Assembly: GCA_964036045.1 (NCBI GenBank)
Contig: OZ038384.1
Coordinates: 21,257,000 to 21,320,999, forward strand
Reading direction: 5' to 3'
Length of the DNA: 64,000 nt
Source of the DNA: Eutreptiella sp. 'Long Island Sound 2002'
Taxonomy: Eukaryota > Euglenozoa > Euglenophyceae > Eutreptiales > Eutreptiaceae
The position numbers were made by a program, and so were the translations under genes. The notes beneath the pieces are model-generated. The model saw only the letters and a program-made list of their open reading frames with translations. It was not told the origin of the DNA and ran no database searches. Below, piece after piece: positions 51,284 to 62,134 of the stretch (positions are counted from its first letter, which is position 1; each line of letters starts with the position of its first letter).

Positions 51284-53720
51284 TAAAGAAGGTCCCTACC
51301 AGGACCGGCCCCCGCTGTGCTCCTTCCGCCTGTCACCCCTGCTGACTTGCTCCGGATCAACGATTGCATTTCTCAAAATCCTCAAAACCCAGGGTCCAAA
51401 TCCAAAAATATAGAAAATGTAATCCTCCTTCAACCCTGAACAGCAGCCAGATTCCACAAGTATATCAATAACCCAATTCACAATCCAAATCAGGCTGCGG
51501 GCTTCCGTTCAGCACATCGATTGTCTCACGATGGCGGGCATGTACAAGAATTGCACCAAGGAAGAAAGCCCTGAAATTGGCATATGAACACAAATAAAGC
51601 AAAGTTGGGGAAAGAGGTAAACATACACACTCACATCCATATACCCCTCATTCCCTGGACTCAAGACCTTCCCTTGACTCACCAACATATTGCCCCGAAC
51701 CAGGTCAAATGAGATGGCTGAATGCCATGTGTCACAAGTCACTACATAAACTCCAAAAATGTGTTCACTCCCAAACCTATATATCCTAGCCCAATAGGGG
51801 AGGTGGCGTGTCATGGCCTAGGGTGGCACTCAGGACCATGCCCTACCCTGACATAACCTTGGTTGGACTTGGAATCGAATGGGCTTAGAGAAATGACCTA
51901 TGAGTTTGAACTCATAGCATGCCAAAAAACTGCCAATTCACACCATATTGGCCATATATCACATATATGCTTAAAATTGAAGTTACCACTTATCCGAAGG
52001 CTCAAAGCATGCATGGAATCGAAGTCTAATATTCATGGAGGATATAGACCAAAGGTCAATGCCCATGTACATCCCCATTTTACCCTCGAAACCCCTTCGG
52101 ATATGGGCGCCACGCACTGCCCAAGTCAGCCCATGATCTTGAGACCAATTCTTGTAATCCTTCGTGCGCCAAGCCAAATGGAGTACGCGATCTGGCATAT
52201 GGTGGTGTTCAACTCCAAAGCATATGCCAACATATGAACAACATACCATGGTTCGGCTCTCCATAGGCTTCTTGCTGTTTGCCGACCAGGTAAGTACACA
52301 AAACACAAAAATGAGCAAAAATTGAGGTCAAAAACATGAAAATATGACCAAATACTAAGTTGTCATGATAGTATATCTCTATGCTCACCCATGATATCCG
52401 CTCATGGTTCAATACACAAATGATTGGAACCAATTGCAAACAATTCCTCCACTTGGATCCCCAATGGGGCGCATGGAGATACCTTTGCCACTCGTATCTA
52501 CATGCCCCATGAAAATGGGAGTGCACTCATGGATCTCTTTGCCTAACATACCATGAGCAATACATATGCGGTAGACTTAGTCTAGCGCTTTGAATTCCAC
52601 AATTGGGACATGGGCAAAACCCTTGTCACGTATGGCTCCCCATCTCTTCGGCCACACGAAGATATATAACATGGGCGTGAGCATATCAAGACATATACCA
52701 TGCATATAAAACATACCCTCAAAAGTGGCTCCCACCATGATATGCCATGTCCCTCCATGGACATAACTTCACGTTAAAAATGCGTAGGAACCCAAGGAAA
52801 GTAGCTATGCAACCCCAACACTCATGCGGTACACTCGAAAGTCGCATTAAAAAATTCGGTTGCACGGTCCAAGAGTTATATATCACTTTATACCCTCTTG
52901 ACCATTATCCCTTGCAACACCGGACATGTGTACGCACCAAAGGCGTTTGATGCTTCCTAAATTAACTTGAGACTAAGGCGCTTGCAACCCAACCTTCCTT
53001 ATTCCATTTCCTCACACTCGCGCGTAGATATGATCCTTCAAAGTGGTCCCACGATTCGCTTTTGTTTCCCTTATGTCTCCAAGTGAAATGGGTGGCAAGT
53101 ATAAGGGAAACCTGATTCGGACATAGGGAAAGGAGTACGACCACTCGAAGAAGTCCAAATCAAGTGCGGCGATGTCGAAGTCGAAAATCCGATTTCGACA
53201 TCGCGAAAAATTCAGATTAAAATTTCGAGTGCTTATTTCGAAAATTGCGGAAGCAACGAACCCTTTGCTGATGAAATCTGACCCTTCAACGGAGTATCCG
53301 CCAAAATATCTGGAAAGAACAGTTAACCAATCGGTTAACGCAAAATCGCGAGCCAACTGACGGTCGCCGATACATTGACCATCAGAACGAAAGGCTGAAA
53401 AATTACGGAAACATTATGATAATAAAACCCTGTTGATTCCTGATATTCCGATATATAAATCTCCGCTGGCGGTGCCTCGGTTCTGAATATGGCCGCTCAT
53501 AGCCGGAATGGCCAAACCTATCACACTATCACATCGGGTTAGATCAGGTGGATGGGAGAGTGTGTTATCAGCCCATGGCGGCTTGCCGGCACATAGATAC
53601 ACACCCCAAGTGACCCCAAGATGGCCACGGGGGTCCGAACCGGCTTCACCCCCCTTCTCAGAGCGTTGTTACCGCTCGGAAGTCATTGAAGAGAGGACGG
53701 GAGGACCCCAATGAGCTCCA
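51284..53720 (-). repeat. Gypsy2 3' LTR
   Basis: Matches 62135-64000 closely over 51284-53149; beyond that the partner is outside the window. The left (3') terminus reads CCTTCTTTA on the minus strand. The right terminus is placed at about 53720 because a 12-C run (53722-53733) gives a minus-strand poly-G polypurine tract there and the LTR would then start TGGAGCTC. Several short frames inside are not genes. Confidence 0.75.
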
Positions 53721-53721
53721 A

Positions 53722-53733
53722 CCCCCCCCCCCC
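53722..53733 (-). promoter_or_regulatory. Probable Gypsy2 polypurine tract (G12)
   Basis: Twelve C residues on the plus strand are G12 on the coding strand, next to the inferred 3' LTR start. The exact LTR border cannot be fixed because the other LTR is incomplete. Confidence 0.45.
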
Positions 53734-54042
53734 ATGTCCCAAGGACACATGGAGGCGCCACAGACGTCGTAGGCGTCCCCCACGCCCCATGGGAGGGGTG
53801 AGGACACTGATAATCCGTGCCCTACGCCATATCCGGTCTCCTCTTGATCTACAACATGAACCAAGGGGATCAAAGATAGAAAAACGTCGTCGGTCGACCT
53901 AAATAAGTATACCACAGTGAAATATATACGTGGAGATCGAGTGAAGGGGGTATATGGCCAATCAAGGCCGAAAAATCCCCGGATGAACGCCCTCACCCGT
54001 GTCCCCAAGCACAGAAACAAACAAAATGCCAAGGTGGATCCA
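53734..54042. other. Gypsy2 short 3' noncoding region
   Basis: About 300 bases between the pol stop codon and the polypurine tract, with no gene. Confidence 0.5.
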
Positions 54043-56868
54043 TTACGGTGCTACAGCAGCTACCAAATGGACCAACACGTCCTTGACATCCAAAGAAATG
54101 TTCTTTTTCTTTAGGTAGTCCATCCAGACCGTGGTATACCTCGGCACAAAACTGCTCGGAGGTTCCCACGATTCTCTGGAGGCGGCGAACCCCTTCCATC
54201 GGACTTTATAAAGCCGCCCCCCAGGCGTCCCCGGGTCCGGCTTGTCCGCTAGGATCTTCTCCGCGGTGAAATCGTCGTCCTCACCCTCGTCGTCCGAGTC
54301 CACATCGCCGGCCGTGAACTCGAAGGTGACGGGACGTCCGCTGGGGTCTGGTGCTCGAGGACGAAGCTGGGTATGGTCGCGGTCCAGGATCTTGTTATCC
54401 CCCACACGAACCGCATACACGTCCTGCCCGACCTTCCGCACGATTACCCCCGGCACATACCAAGATGCCTGCCGATGCCTGGACAGGACATCCTTGTGGT
54501 GCCGCTCCACCCACACGGTGTCTTGGAGAGCATACTTCTGGACTTTTCCCTGCTTGAAGTACTTGGCCCTCTTGTCATGCTCGTCCTGAAGTGCCTTGCA
54601 CACCTTGGCCGCCGTGTCGTCCGCCCCAGCCATCATAGCGTTCGCATCCCTGGCCACCTTGCCATGGTTCATCCACGGGAGAGTGCGTGACACTCGATCC
54701 CGTAGGAACAGGATACGATGGGGCGACAGTCCAGTGGGTCCCGGAAGGTTGTGATACGCTTGGAGTACTCTCCACAGCGAATTATACCAATTCCGGCCCG
54801 GTTCGTCGATGTGCAGCTGGCGGAACTTCTCGAACATCTGCCGCCCGGCCACCTCAGCTCGGCCATTCGACCGGCTGTGGTACGCCACGGTCTTGGCGTG
54901 CCGAATACCCATGTGCTTGCACATCGTCTTGAACCACGTCCCCACAAACTGGCTGCCCCGATCGCTGCAGATGACAGCCGGGACATCAAAAATTGTCAGC
55001 CAATGCCTGATCATGGCATTAGCGACGGTCTTGGCCTGCAGCCCCACTCCATGCTTGTCCTTCTTGTCCTTCTTCTTGGACTTCTTGCCCGGGACTGCCA
55101 CGATATACCCGCTGTGCCTGTCCACCGCCAGGATGACACAGTCGTAGGTCTCGCCATCCACAGTGACCTCAGGCATGGCGAACACATCCATGGCCACGGA
55201 CCGCATAGGGGCCTCCGGAATAGCAGTATACACCGGGTTGCCCGCTGTGGAGTGGTTGGGACTCTTCGTGGCCCGAAACACGGCACAGTCGCTGCAGTAC
55301 CTATCCAGGATGGCGTAGTACCCCGGAGGGAACTTGAAACGCCACTCCAGGTCCTGCTGCATCTTGTCTCGGCCAGGGTGCATGAGCTGGGCGTTGTGCC
55401 AATGGTCAATGAGCTCCTCCGCTCGGTTCTCCGGCACCAGCAGCTTGTCCTTGAGGAACAACTTGTCCCCATCCTCGGTCAAGCCCTCGGGCCATTCGTC
55501 GTCCGACGGGGCGCTCACGGCATTCCAGTACTTGCTCCAGTGCTCGGATGCCGCGTAGTCATCCGACCAGTCCTCTGTGAGCACCGACCTGACTAGCTCT
55601 ACAGGGGCCACCATCCATTGCTCGAGGGTTGCCTCTCGAATAGCTTGGACGCGGGCACCCCAGAACTTGGCCAGGTCCGTACGATTTGCCATCACCACAA
55701 AGCACTTGACTCCCTCTTGCTCCATGACCTTCTCCATCTCGATGATGCGCTTGGCCTCCTCGGTCTCCTCGGCGTCCCCATGGCTGGATATGTCCATCCA
55801 AGCCTTGCCCGCGGGGTAGGCCCAGCGACTGAGGCAATCTGCCACAGTGTTGTCCTTCCCCGGGACGTACACGACGCTGAGGTCGAACTTGGCGAACGTC
55901 TCGTGCCATCGGGCCCTCCTAGCCGCTGGTCCTGACGGGGTGTCGACATGCTCCTTGTGCCAGCTCTGTAGGGACTGGTGGTCCGTGCACACCACCACCG
56001 GTTGCAGTCCGATGTGGCCAGACCACTTCCTGAGCGCACATACAATGGCGTATGTCTCCTTCTCCCTCGCGGTCCATGTTCGGCGTTGGCCCTCGGCCAG
56101 GATCCTGCTCCAATACGCCACGGGCACATGAGTCCCGTCGTCCCAAATTTGCTCGAGGACTGCCCCCACGGCATAGTCCGAGGCGTCTGTCCGTAGCACG
56201 AATCCCTTGTCCGGGTCCACCAGGAACAGCCCCAACTGCCCCAGGAGTCTCTCCTTCAGGCTGTTGAACGCATCCTCAGCCTCAGGGGTCCAGGCAAGCT
56301 TCTTCTTGCTCCCCTTCCGGCCATCGAACTTGCCCACTTGCAGCATCTTGTGCAGCGGCCCCGACAGTTCTGCATACATCCGGACATAGCCCGAATAGTA
56401 GTTGCAGAAACCCATGAAGGATCGGAGTTCGCTGATGGTCTGGGGCTTTTTCCAGTGGTGCAGGGACGCCAGCTTCCCAGGCATGGGATGGCGTTGCCCG
56501 TGACCAACCACGTGACCCGCGAACTCCACTTCCTTCACGAAACGTGAGGCTTTGGTGGGCTTGCACACCATGTTGTGCTTGTCCAACTCGCTGAGCACTC
56601 GGCGCAGATCCTTCTCATGCGCGTCGATGAGCTCGTCCTCAGTCATGTTCTCCGTGCCGGACCCGATGATGATGTCATCCACGAAGGGATCGGCACAGTC
56701 CCGGACAGGACCGAGTAGGTCCTCCATCATGCGCTGGAAAGCAGCGTTGCCATTCTTGGCACCCATAGGCACCACTTTCCACTGCATGGGCCCCAGCGGC
56801 GTCGACATCGCTGTGCAGGGCCTGGAGTCCGGGTGTAGCGGCATCTGGTGGTAACCGTGTTTCAGGTC
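54043..56868 (-). CDS. pol: Gypsy2 pol: RT core, RNase H, integrase, chromodomain
   Basis: Reads on from the TAG at 56871-56869. RT: HQMPLHPDSR, MGAKNGNAAFQRMM, catalytic FVDD (56685-56674). RNase H: VLRTDASDYAVG, TAREKETYAIV, CTDHQSLQSW, PGKDNTVADCLSRW. Integrase: zinc region with HWHNAQLMH and CSDC, then AMDVFAMPEV, VICSDRGSQF and SNGRAEVAGRQ, giving an intact-looking D, D, E set. The C-terminus has YKVRWKGFAASRESWEPP, a clear chromodomain core, and ends with TAA 54045-54043. Nuclear integrase would target chromatin through the chromodomain. This part has no internal stop; the TAG just before it falls inside the RT motif (FTV-stop-DLKHGYHQ). Confidence 0.93.
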   Translation of the reverse strand, partial: DLKHGYHQMPLHPDSRPCTAMSTPLGPMQWKVVPMGAKNGNAAFQRMMEDLLGPVRDCADPFVDDIIIGSGTENMTEDELIDAHEKDLRRVLSELDKHNMVCKPTKASRFVKEVEFAGHVVGHGQRHPMPGKLASLHHWKKPQTISELRSFMGFCNYYSGYVRMYAELSGPLHKMLQVGKFDGRKGSKKKLAWTPEAEDAFNSLKERLLGQLGLFLVDPDKGFVLRTDASDYAVGAVLEQIWDDGTHVPVAYWSRILAEGQRRTWTAREKETYAIVCALRKWSGHIGLQPVVVCTDHQSLQSWHKEHVDTPSGPAARRARWHETFAKFDLSVVYVPGKDNTVADCLSRWAYPAGKAWMDISSHGDAEETEEAKRIIEMEKVMEQEGVKCFVVMANRTDLAKFWGARVQAIREATLEQWMVAPVELVRSVLTEDWSDDYAASEHWSKYWNAVSAPSDDEWPEGLTEDGDKLFLKDKLLVPENRAEELIDHWHNAQLMHPGRDKMQQDLEWRFKFPPGYYAILDRYCSDCAVFRATKSPNHSTAGNPVYTAIPEAPMRSVAMDVFAMPEVTVDGETYDCVILAVDRHSGYIVAVPGKKSKKKDKKDKHGVGLQAKTVANAMIRHWLTIFDVPAVICSDRGSQFVGTWFKTMCKHMGIRHAKTVAYHSRSNGRAEVAGRQMFEKFRQLHIDEPGRNWYNSLWRVLQAYHNLPGPTGLSPHRILFLRDRVSRTLPWMNHGKVARDANAMMAGADDTAAKVCKALQDEHDKRAKYFKQGKVQKYALQDTVWVERHHKDVLSRHRQASWYVPGVIVRKVGQDVYAVRVGDNKILDRDHTQLRPRAPDPSGRPVTFEFTAGDVDSDDEGEDDDFTAEKILADKPDPGTPGGRLYKVRWKGFAASRESWEPPSSFVPRYTTVWMDYLKKKNISLDVKDVLVHLVAAVAP

Positions 56869-59109
56869 CTACACCGTGAAAATCCGCTTTTTCTGTTGCT
56901 TTTGGAGGATGGAGTCGATCAGGGGAAGCGAGTACGAGTCGTGCTCGGTCTGCTCGTTCAAACCTCTGTAATCAACCACCAACCTCCACTCGCCCTTCTC
57001 CTTCCTGGGCACGATGAAGGCTGGGCTGGCCCACTCACTGTCGGAGGGTTCGATCCATCCCCGCTCAATGAACTCGGCCAACAGCTTCTTCATGGCCTCG
57101 GCCCGATCGCCCTGAAGTTGGTACTCCCGATGACGATAGATCTTCGGGTTCGGCTTCAGCTTGATCTTCGCTGTACCAAACCTCCCACGATCTGGAGGGT
57201 TCTTGTTGGCAACGCCACTGAATAGCCGCGGATAGGCCTTGATCAGCCTCTCCTTCAGCTCGGCGACCTTCGGGTTCTCCTGGGCGTCTTCAGCCGCTTG
57301 CTTCGGTATAGATACAACCGACCGCACTGCGGTATAGGCCTCTTCTGGGTCCGATTCCGACTTCTCCTCGTCCGATATACCGTCTTCATCGTCGTGGGGA
57401 GCTCTTCCCACCGATAATCTTCGGAAATTTGCGGCATCGGGCTGGTGACTGTCGCTATCGGCACCCATTCTTGGAAAATCCCATGTTGGTGGGTCCGACC
57501 CAACCGGACCATCGTATTGGTCCGCGATGTGATCCATGACCCTCGCCACGAACTCGTCCTTCTCGTACTTGCCGGTGACCAACATCTTGTCATCCCACCA
57601 ATGCGGAGACGTGACCATGGCCCGCCTCTTCTTGGCTGCCACACGGTCGTGCATCCCCATTCGCATGTAGCTGACGACGTCGTCGATCTCGGCGTGGGAC
57701 AGGACGTCAATGCCATCAATAGGCTGATCCGTCCTCTCCTTGGGCTCAAACATGACCTTCATGGGCACCGCCTCCACCCTACGGATGATCGCTTCATCAC
57801 CCGTGGGCTGGGCTTGCGCCCCATCCACCAGGAAAGCCTTGGTACCCCACGCTTGACCCGGGCAGGGCATTGATACACCCTTGGCGTCGATGAACAGCTC
57901 CTTCTCTGGCCCGAATGACATCTCGTTCAGGGTGATGGAGTCCAGCGTCGACTTGAGACCTTCCAGCGGACATGGGGTGGATCCTATGCCGGTTATGACC
58001 AGGATCCCCTTCGCCCTATCCGCGATGATCTTCTCCACCGTACGTCTGGTATTGTCCAGGGAGCCATGCCAATACATGGGTCCCCACTCCTTCAAACCCC
58101 AATGCCTGTCCCAGGCTGAGTCTCCTCGATGCCAATGCCTCCTACACTTCCGCAAAAGTGGGGCATCCCGGGAAGCGAAGACGTCCGTCTCGGGCGCTTC
58201 GGCTCCCAGCCTCTGGATCATCCTGTCGTACACCTGCGGCGCCATTCCATACTCCGTGAGCTGAACTCCGCGGTCTCCTCTGGACTTGGCGCCCACGGCT
58301 TGCACCGCTTGGACGATCCGATCCTCTTCCTCAGCATTCCATTGGGATGATCCGCATGCATAGTCCGTGGACAGCCATGTTAGGCATTCATCATCCTCCC
58401 GGACCAGCGTTGCATGATGGGGAAGGGCTCCAATGGCGTTTGCCACCATGAAGTCATACCCCATGATCATATCCCAATCGGTAATGTCGGCCACATAGAA
58501 GTTCCCGGATAGAGTGCTTCTCTTCCCCTGATCAGGGCGGTTCAAGCGCTCATGCTCCCAGAATTCCATACTGATGGTGGCCTCATGGGTGCCGCCACCC
58601 ATAATCTCTCCGTTGGCGACCTTCAGGCAGACCGGTCTCCGGCTGGGCTGCAGGAATTCCTCCTTGAACAACCCTCTCCGGACCAGGCTCACCTGGGCAC
58701 CCGTATCCACTAACACATCCACCACCTTCTCCTCTCGTCCGCACCGTACTCGCACCTTCAAGTGCAACTGCCGCTCGTTGCCATGAGGTGTATGGACGAC
58801 TCTCACGGCATGCAACTCTAGCACGTCCGGGTGCATCAGGACTTCAAGGGTATGGTCACGGATGGTGTAGATCTTGGGTTGGTCCTGCCCGTCCACGGGG
58901 CTCTCCGTGGTCGCTCCTTCCTTCTTGCCATGTCCCGTACCCACATGTATCTCCCTTGGCAGGGCGCTCCAGGGGTTGGGAGTGGCGAAACTCAGTGGTT
59001 TTGGCTCTTCTGGAGCCTTCTTCGGCACCCGATGTGCCTTCGCTTTCGCTGGGATTCCACTGATTTTCGGAGGAGAGACCTCCGAGGTCCCACTCCCGTG
59101 GGGGCTCCT
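56869..59109 (-). CDS. pro: Gypsy2 protease, FAS-type domain and RT N-terminal part
   Basis: Same frame as gag beyond the TAG at 59112-59110. The aspartic protease has VDTGAQVSLV (Asp codon 58707-58705) and later MIMGYDFMV. A second domain begins ETDVFASRDAP (about 58190), continues WGPMYWHGSLDN and GILVITGIG, and resembles the FAS domain in the same place in Gypsy1. An acidic linker leads to the RT fingers (LKPNPKIYRHREYQL, WASPAFIVPRKEKGEWRLVV, DYRGLNEQT). It ends at TAG 56871-56869. The first in-segment ATG is 59028, but expression from gag through the stop is more likely. Confidence 0.85.
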   Translation of the reverse strand, partial: RSPHGSGTSEVSPPKISGIPAKAKAHRVPKKAPEEPKPLSFATPNPWSALPREIHVGTGHGKKEGATTESPVDGQDQPKIYTIRDHTLEVLMHPDVLELHAVRVVHTPHGNERQLHLKVRVRCGREEKVVDVLVDTGAQVSLVRRGLFKEEFLQPSRRPVCLKVANGEIMGGGTHEATISMEFWEHERLNRPDQGKRSTLSGNFYVADITDWDMIMGYDFMVANAIGALPHHATLVREDDECLTWLSTDYACGSSQWNAEEEDRIVQAVQAVGAKSRGDRGVQLTEYGMAPQVYDRMIQRLGAEAPETDVFASRDAPLLRKCRRHWHRGDSAWDRHWGLKEWGPMYWHGSLDNTRRTVEKIIADRAKGILVITGIGSTPCPLEGLKSTLDSITLNEMSFGPEKELFIDAKGVSMPCPGQAWGTKAFLVDGAQAQPTGDEAIIRRVEAVPMKVMFEPKERTDQPIDGIDVLSHAEIDDVVSYMRMGMHDRVAAKKRRAMVTSPHWWDDKMLVTGKYEKDEFVARVMDHIADQYDGPVGSDPPTWDFPRMGADSDSHQPDAANFRRLSVGRAPHDDEDGISDEEKSESDPEEAYTAVRSVVSIPKQAAEDAQENPKVAELKERLIKAYPRLFSGVANKNPPDRGRFGTAKIKLKPNPKIYRHREYQLQGDRAEAMKKLLAEFIERGWIEPSDSEWASPAFIVPRKEKGEWRLVVDYRGLNEQTEHDSYSLPLIDSILQKQQKKRIFTV

Positions 59110-61914
59110 CTAGACTTGGCTTACCGCAGCCCCTTCTGGCTGCGATCTGCCAGGACTTTGTCCACCACGTTGCTGGGCTTTGAGTTCCTCCAACGACCTC
59201 AACATGTCCTCAGCAACCTCCTCGATCGACCTCACTCGTCGGTCTTGGCCAGGTCCACCGCCATAGCCTCTTCCTCCGCCTTTTCCTTGGCCTTTGCCTT
59301 GGCCTTTTCCCCCGTCTCCGCCCTTCGCTTTCCAATCGGAAATCCGCTGCTCCTTGGGCTTCTTCTCGGGGTGGGCGGCGAAGTAGGCCTTCTTGTCCGC
59401 CTCGTACACCTTGCACTGACGGTGGTCGTGTGCATGGTTGTTTCCCTTGCCATAACAGACCCAGCACCCGTCGTGCTGAGACCTGTACTCTCGGAACGAG
59501 AGCGGTGGGTTCCCGATTCTCCTCGGCTCTTTGCTCTTCTTGGGTCCCAGCTGGCTCCATCTGGACCGATCCTGCCCATGGTTCTTCACGTTGTGCGCTA
59601 CAAACGCGAAGAAATGGGCCTCCTCGTGATCCTCCTGGGACCCGGTCCAGTGGTCTTGGCCACTTCCACTACCATCCCCCGCGGAGTTGGCCGTGTCCTC
59701 CTGGATCTCCCGATGATGGCGGTCTTCTCGGTGGCCTCGTTGTCCATGACCATGTCGATCCTGCACGTGGGCCTCGTTCTTCGCATTGAGCTTCAACTCC
59801 ACCGTGATGTACTTCACGATCTCGTCCAGGCTCATGCGGGCGAAGATGACCTGCATCCTCAGTGGCTCCCCGCGCCTCCACTCCACATTGTTGAGGCGCA
59901 GCAACCTTTGCCCCATGGAGTCTCCAAATACCTCCACGTACACGGCGTTCTTCAGTCCCAACATCCGGTTGGGCTCGCCCAGGTTCCTCCTGAAGAAACC
60001 CATGATACCCGCATGGGTATCCTCCGCCGCCAAAATCCTCACCGCCACTCGCTTCTTGGCGCGCTTCTTCTCCTCGTCCTCCACTCTCCTCTTCCAGTTT
60101 CCGGGGAGGACGTCCTTCAGCAAGTGGCGGATCTCACTGGCCTCGTTCCAGTCTTCCACCAGCTTGAGGCATCTGCGGTACTTCCGCAGATACCGGTTGC
60201 ACTCCCGGACCCGCAACTCACCGCGGTCCAGCGGCAGTGGGATGGACCACAGGTCCTCCAGCTTCTGATTCGGAGCGTCCACCCGCTTCTCATCCTCCAA
60301 CCACTGGAGGCAGGCCTGCTCCGTACGGATCAGTCCTTCCCGGATCTGATCCCGCAGCTCCTCCTTCAGGTCCTGCGCCAGCCGGTGTGGGAATGTCCGG
60401 CATACCCACTTGTCCCGCGGCGCTCCCCGCATCTCGCCGACGACCTCCTCGGCAAAGTCCTCTCAATCCAGGATGAAGTCATCCAGGTTGGAGGGGTTGC
60501 CATCGTAGTAGGGGATTTTGATTCCCCTGAGGTCGTCAATCCTGATGGCGTCTCCGACGTCCCCAGCCACCACCCCACCGAGACGGATACCACCTGTGGC
60601 CGGGGGGTGTGAGTACACTCCCCGTACATCCCTCTCCTCCATGGAGTGCGGTCCAGTTGGGCCTGAACCCATGGGGTTTGGAATGCGGGAAGGATTTGCT
60701 CCATCTGCCGTCCATATCCCCGTATTGGGGTCCTTCGCCCACAGGTTTCCGCCTGGATGACCTCGACCATGTCCGTCGGCGCTTCCCATGGTTCGCCCCT
60801 GCATGGTATGGTTCTCGATCTTATCTTCCGCATAAACCACCATGTTCGTCGTGATCGGTACATCCTGGGCGGCATGGGACATCTGTACCGTCAGGCTCCT
60901 CGGGTCCGTGGTTACGTGCCCTTCCGGCATGGACCCAGCCGGTGCCGTGTGTTCCCCGAGCATTGTGGATTCGCTGAACATGGGAACAAACGGCAGCGCA
61001 CCCGGGTCAACACGCGGAGGCGCGTATGGTGCCTCTGCAGGGCCGCCCATGGGTTTCTCCATGGCGCTCCTGAGGGTTTTGACCCGCTCCACCAGCTCTG
61101 GCGCGGTCGGCTTTGCCGGGAGCTCCGGACCCGAGGCGAGGGGCTGTCGCTCCTCTAGCCTTTTCAGGCGTCCCGACATGTCCTCCACTAAGTGGAGGAG
61201 GCTGTCCACCACTTGCTGCTGCTTCTGCAGGGCCAGCTCCAGATTCTCCCGGTACCGGGCCTGATCCGCTCGCAGCTCCTCCATGTGGTTCTCCGCGGCC
61301 GATTGGTCGTCCAGGATCCCCGCGACGTCCTCCTCTAGACCGTCCTTGGCGTTGTCCAGGCGGTCCAGGCGATGCACCATGGCGTCCATCCCCATCTTTG
61401 GGTACTTGCCCATGAGGAAGGACACGTGCTCGCAGTGGCACGCAGCGTGCTTTCCGCTGGATTCAGCGCAACCCGCGGTTCCCGGCACCTCAGACTCATC
61501 GCCCATGGGCGTGTCGCCTATGGCGTCCGTCTCTGGTCCCGTGTGCCGGGGCACAGGTGCCGTCCGGGCCCTGGCTGGCCTCTCCAAGCCCTCGGCGTCG
61601 TGCTTCAGGGCGGGCTCGGGGGCCGTATGCGCCCTGGCGATCGGCGCGGACATCTCCGGCTCCGAAAGTGGCTCGTAGGCTGTCCGATAGCCCTCGGAGT
61701 GCCCCTCGGATTCCCACAGCCTGACCGGGCTGGGGTCCGTGTCCATAGCCCCAGCGTCCCTTGCCGCGGACTTGGGTGACCCGCGCTTCCGGTAGCGCCG
61801 GGCCCGTCCTCCACTGCTGCCTGAGTGGCAAGCCTCATCAGAGTCCTCCGCGGCGGAGCGGAGGTTGCATGCCTTTCGGCAGCGACGCTCACACATGGAG
61901 ACCAGGTCCTCCAT
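59110..61914 (-). CDS. gag: Gypsy2 gag, internal TGA
   Basis: The first ATG after the primer site is 61914; the frame is also open upstream into the LTR. An acidic and basic N-terminal half with a coiled-coil-like stretch (VDSLLHLVEDMSGRLKRLEE) leads to the capsid region (IPYYDGNPSNLDDFILD), where TGA 60465-60463 replaces what is probably Trp, since the text resumes EDFAEEVVGEMRG. The capsid continues (RLAQDLKEELRDQIREG, MQVIFARMSLDEIVKYI), then a zinc-knuckle-like CWVCYGKGNNHAHDHRQC and a Gly/Lys-rich stretch. It ends at TAG 59112-59110 and reads in frame into the protease. Confidence 0.85.
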
Positions 61915-62121
61915 GTCACGTCCTCCTCTTCCCGAATGTCGTACCTCTCTTCGGGCTTCAACTTCCGGAGTTCGCCATGCTCTTGAACGTCTCGGTTCTT
62001 CTATGGCTCCAATCTCCGGCGTGGTCTCCACCGAGTCCACAATACGCACCCGGGGCGTACTTGGGCAGGGCTCATAAGGGCCCAAGTCCCCGGGTCGGCG
62101 GTTGGTAGGGGCAGCAGGTAA
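61915..62121 (-). other. Gypsy2 leader between primer site and gag ATG
   Basis: Open in the gag frame throughout, so a non-ATG or LTR-internal start cannot be excluded. Confidence 0.4.
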
Positions 62122-62134
62122 GCCTCTGCTACCA
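62122..62134 (-). promoter_or_regulatory. Gypsy2 primer-binding site (initiator Met tRNA)
   Basis: On the minus strand TGGTAGCAGAGGC follows the LTR end CTTCTTTA directly. TGGTAGCAGAG is complementary to the 3' end of eukaryotic initiator Met tRNA. Confidence 0.8.

Noticed and set aside
51284-53720. Many 60-125 codon frames within the Gypsy2 LTRs
   Set aside because: They recur only because the LTR is repeated, fall on both strands and show no domain or coding bias.
735-61914. A definite nuclear code change (UAG to Gln) for the whole genome
   Set aside because: Only the left gene gives a clear pattern. TGA and TAA interruptions also occur in the Gypsy elements, and retrotransposon decay is expected, so this is kept as a hypothesis.
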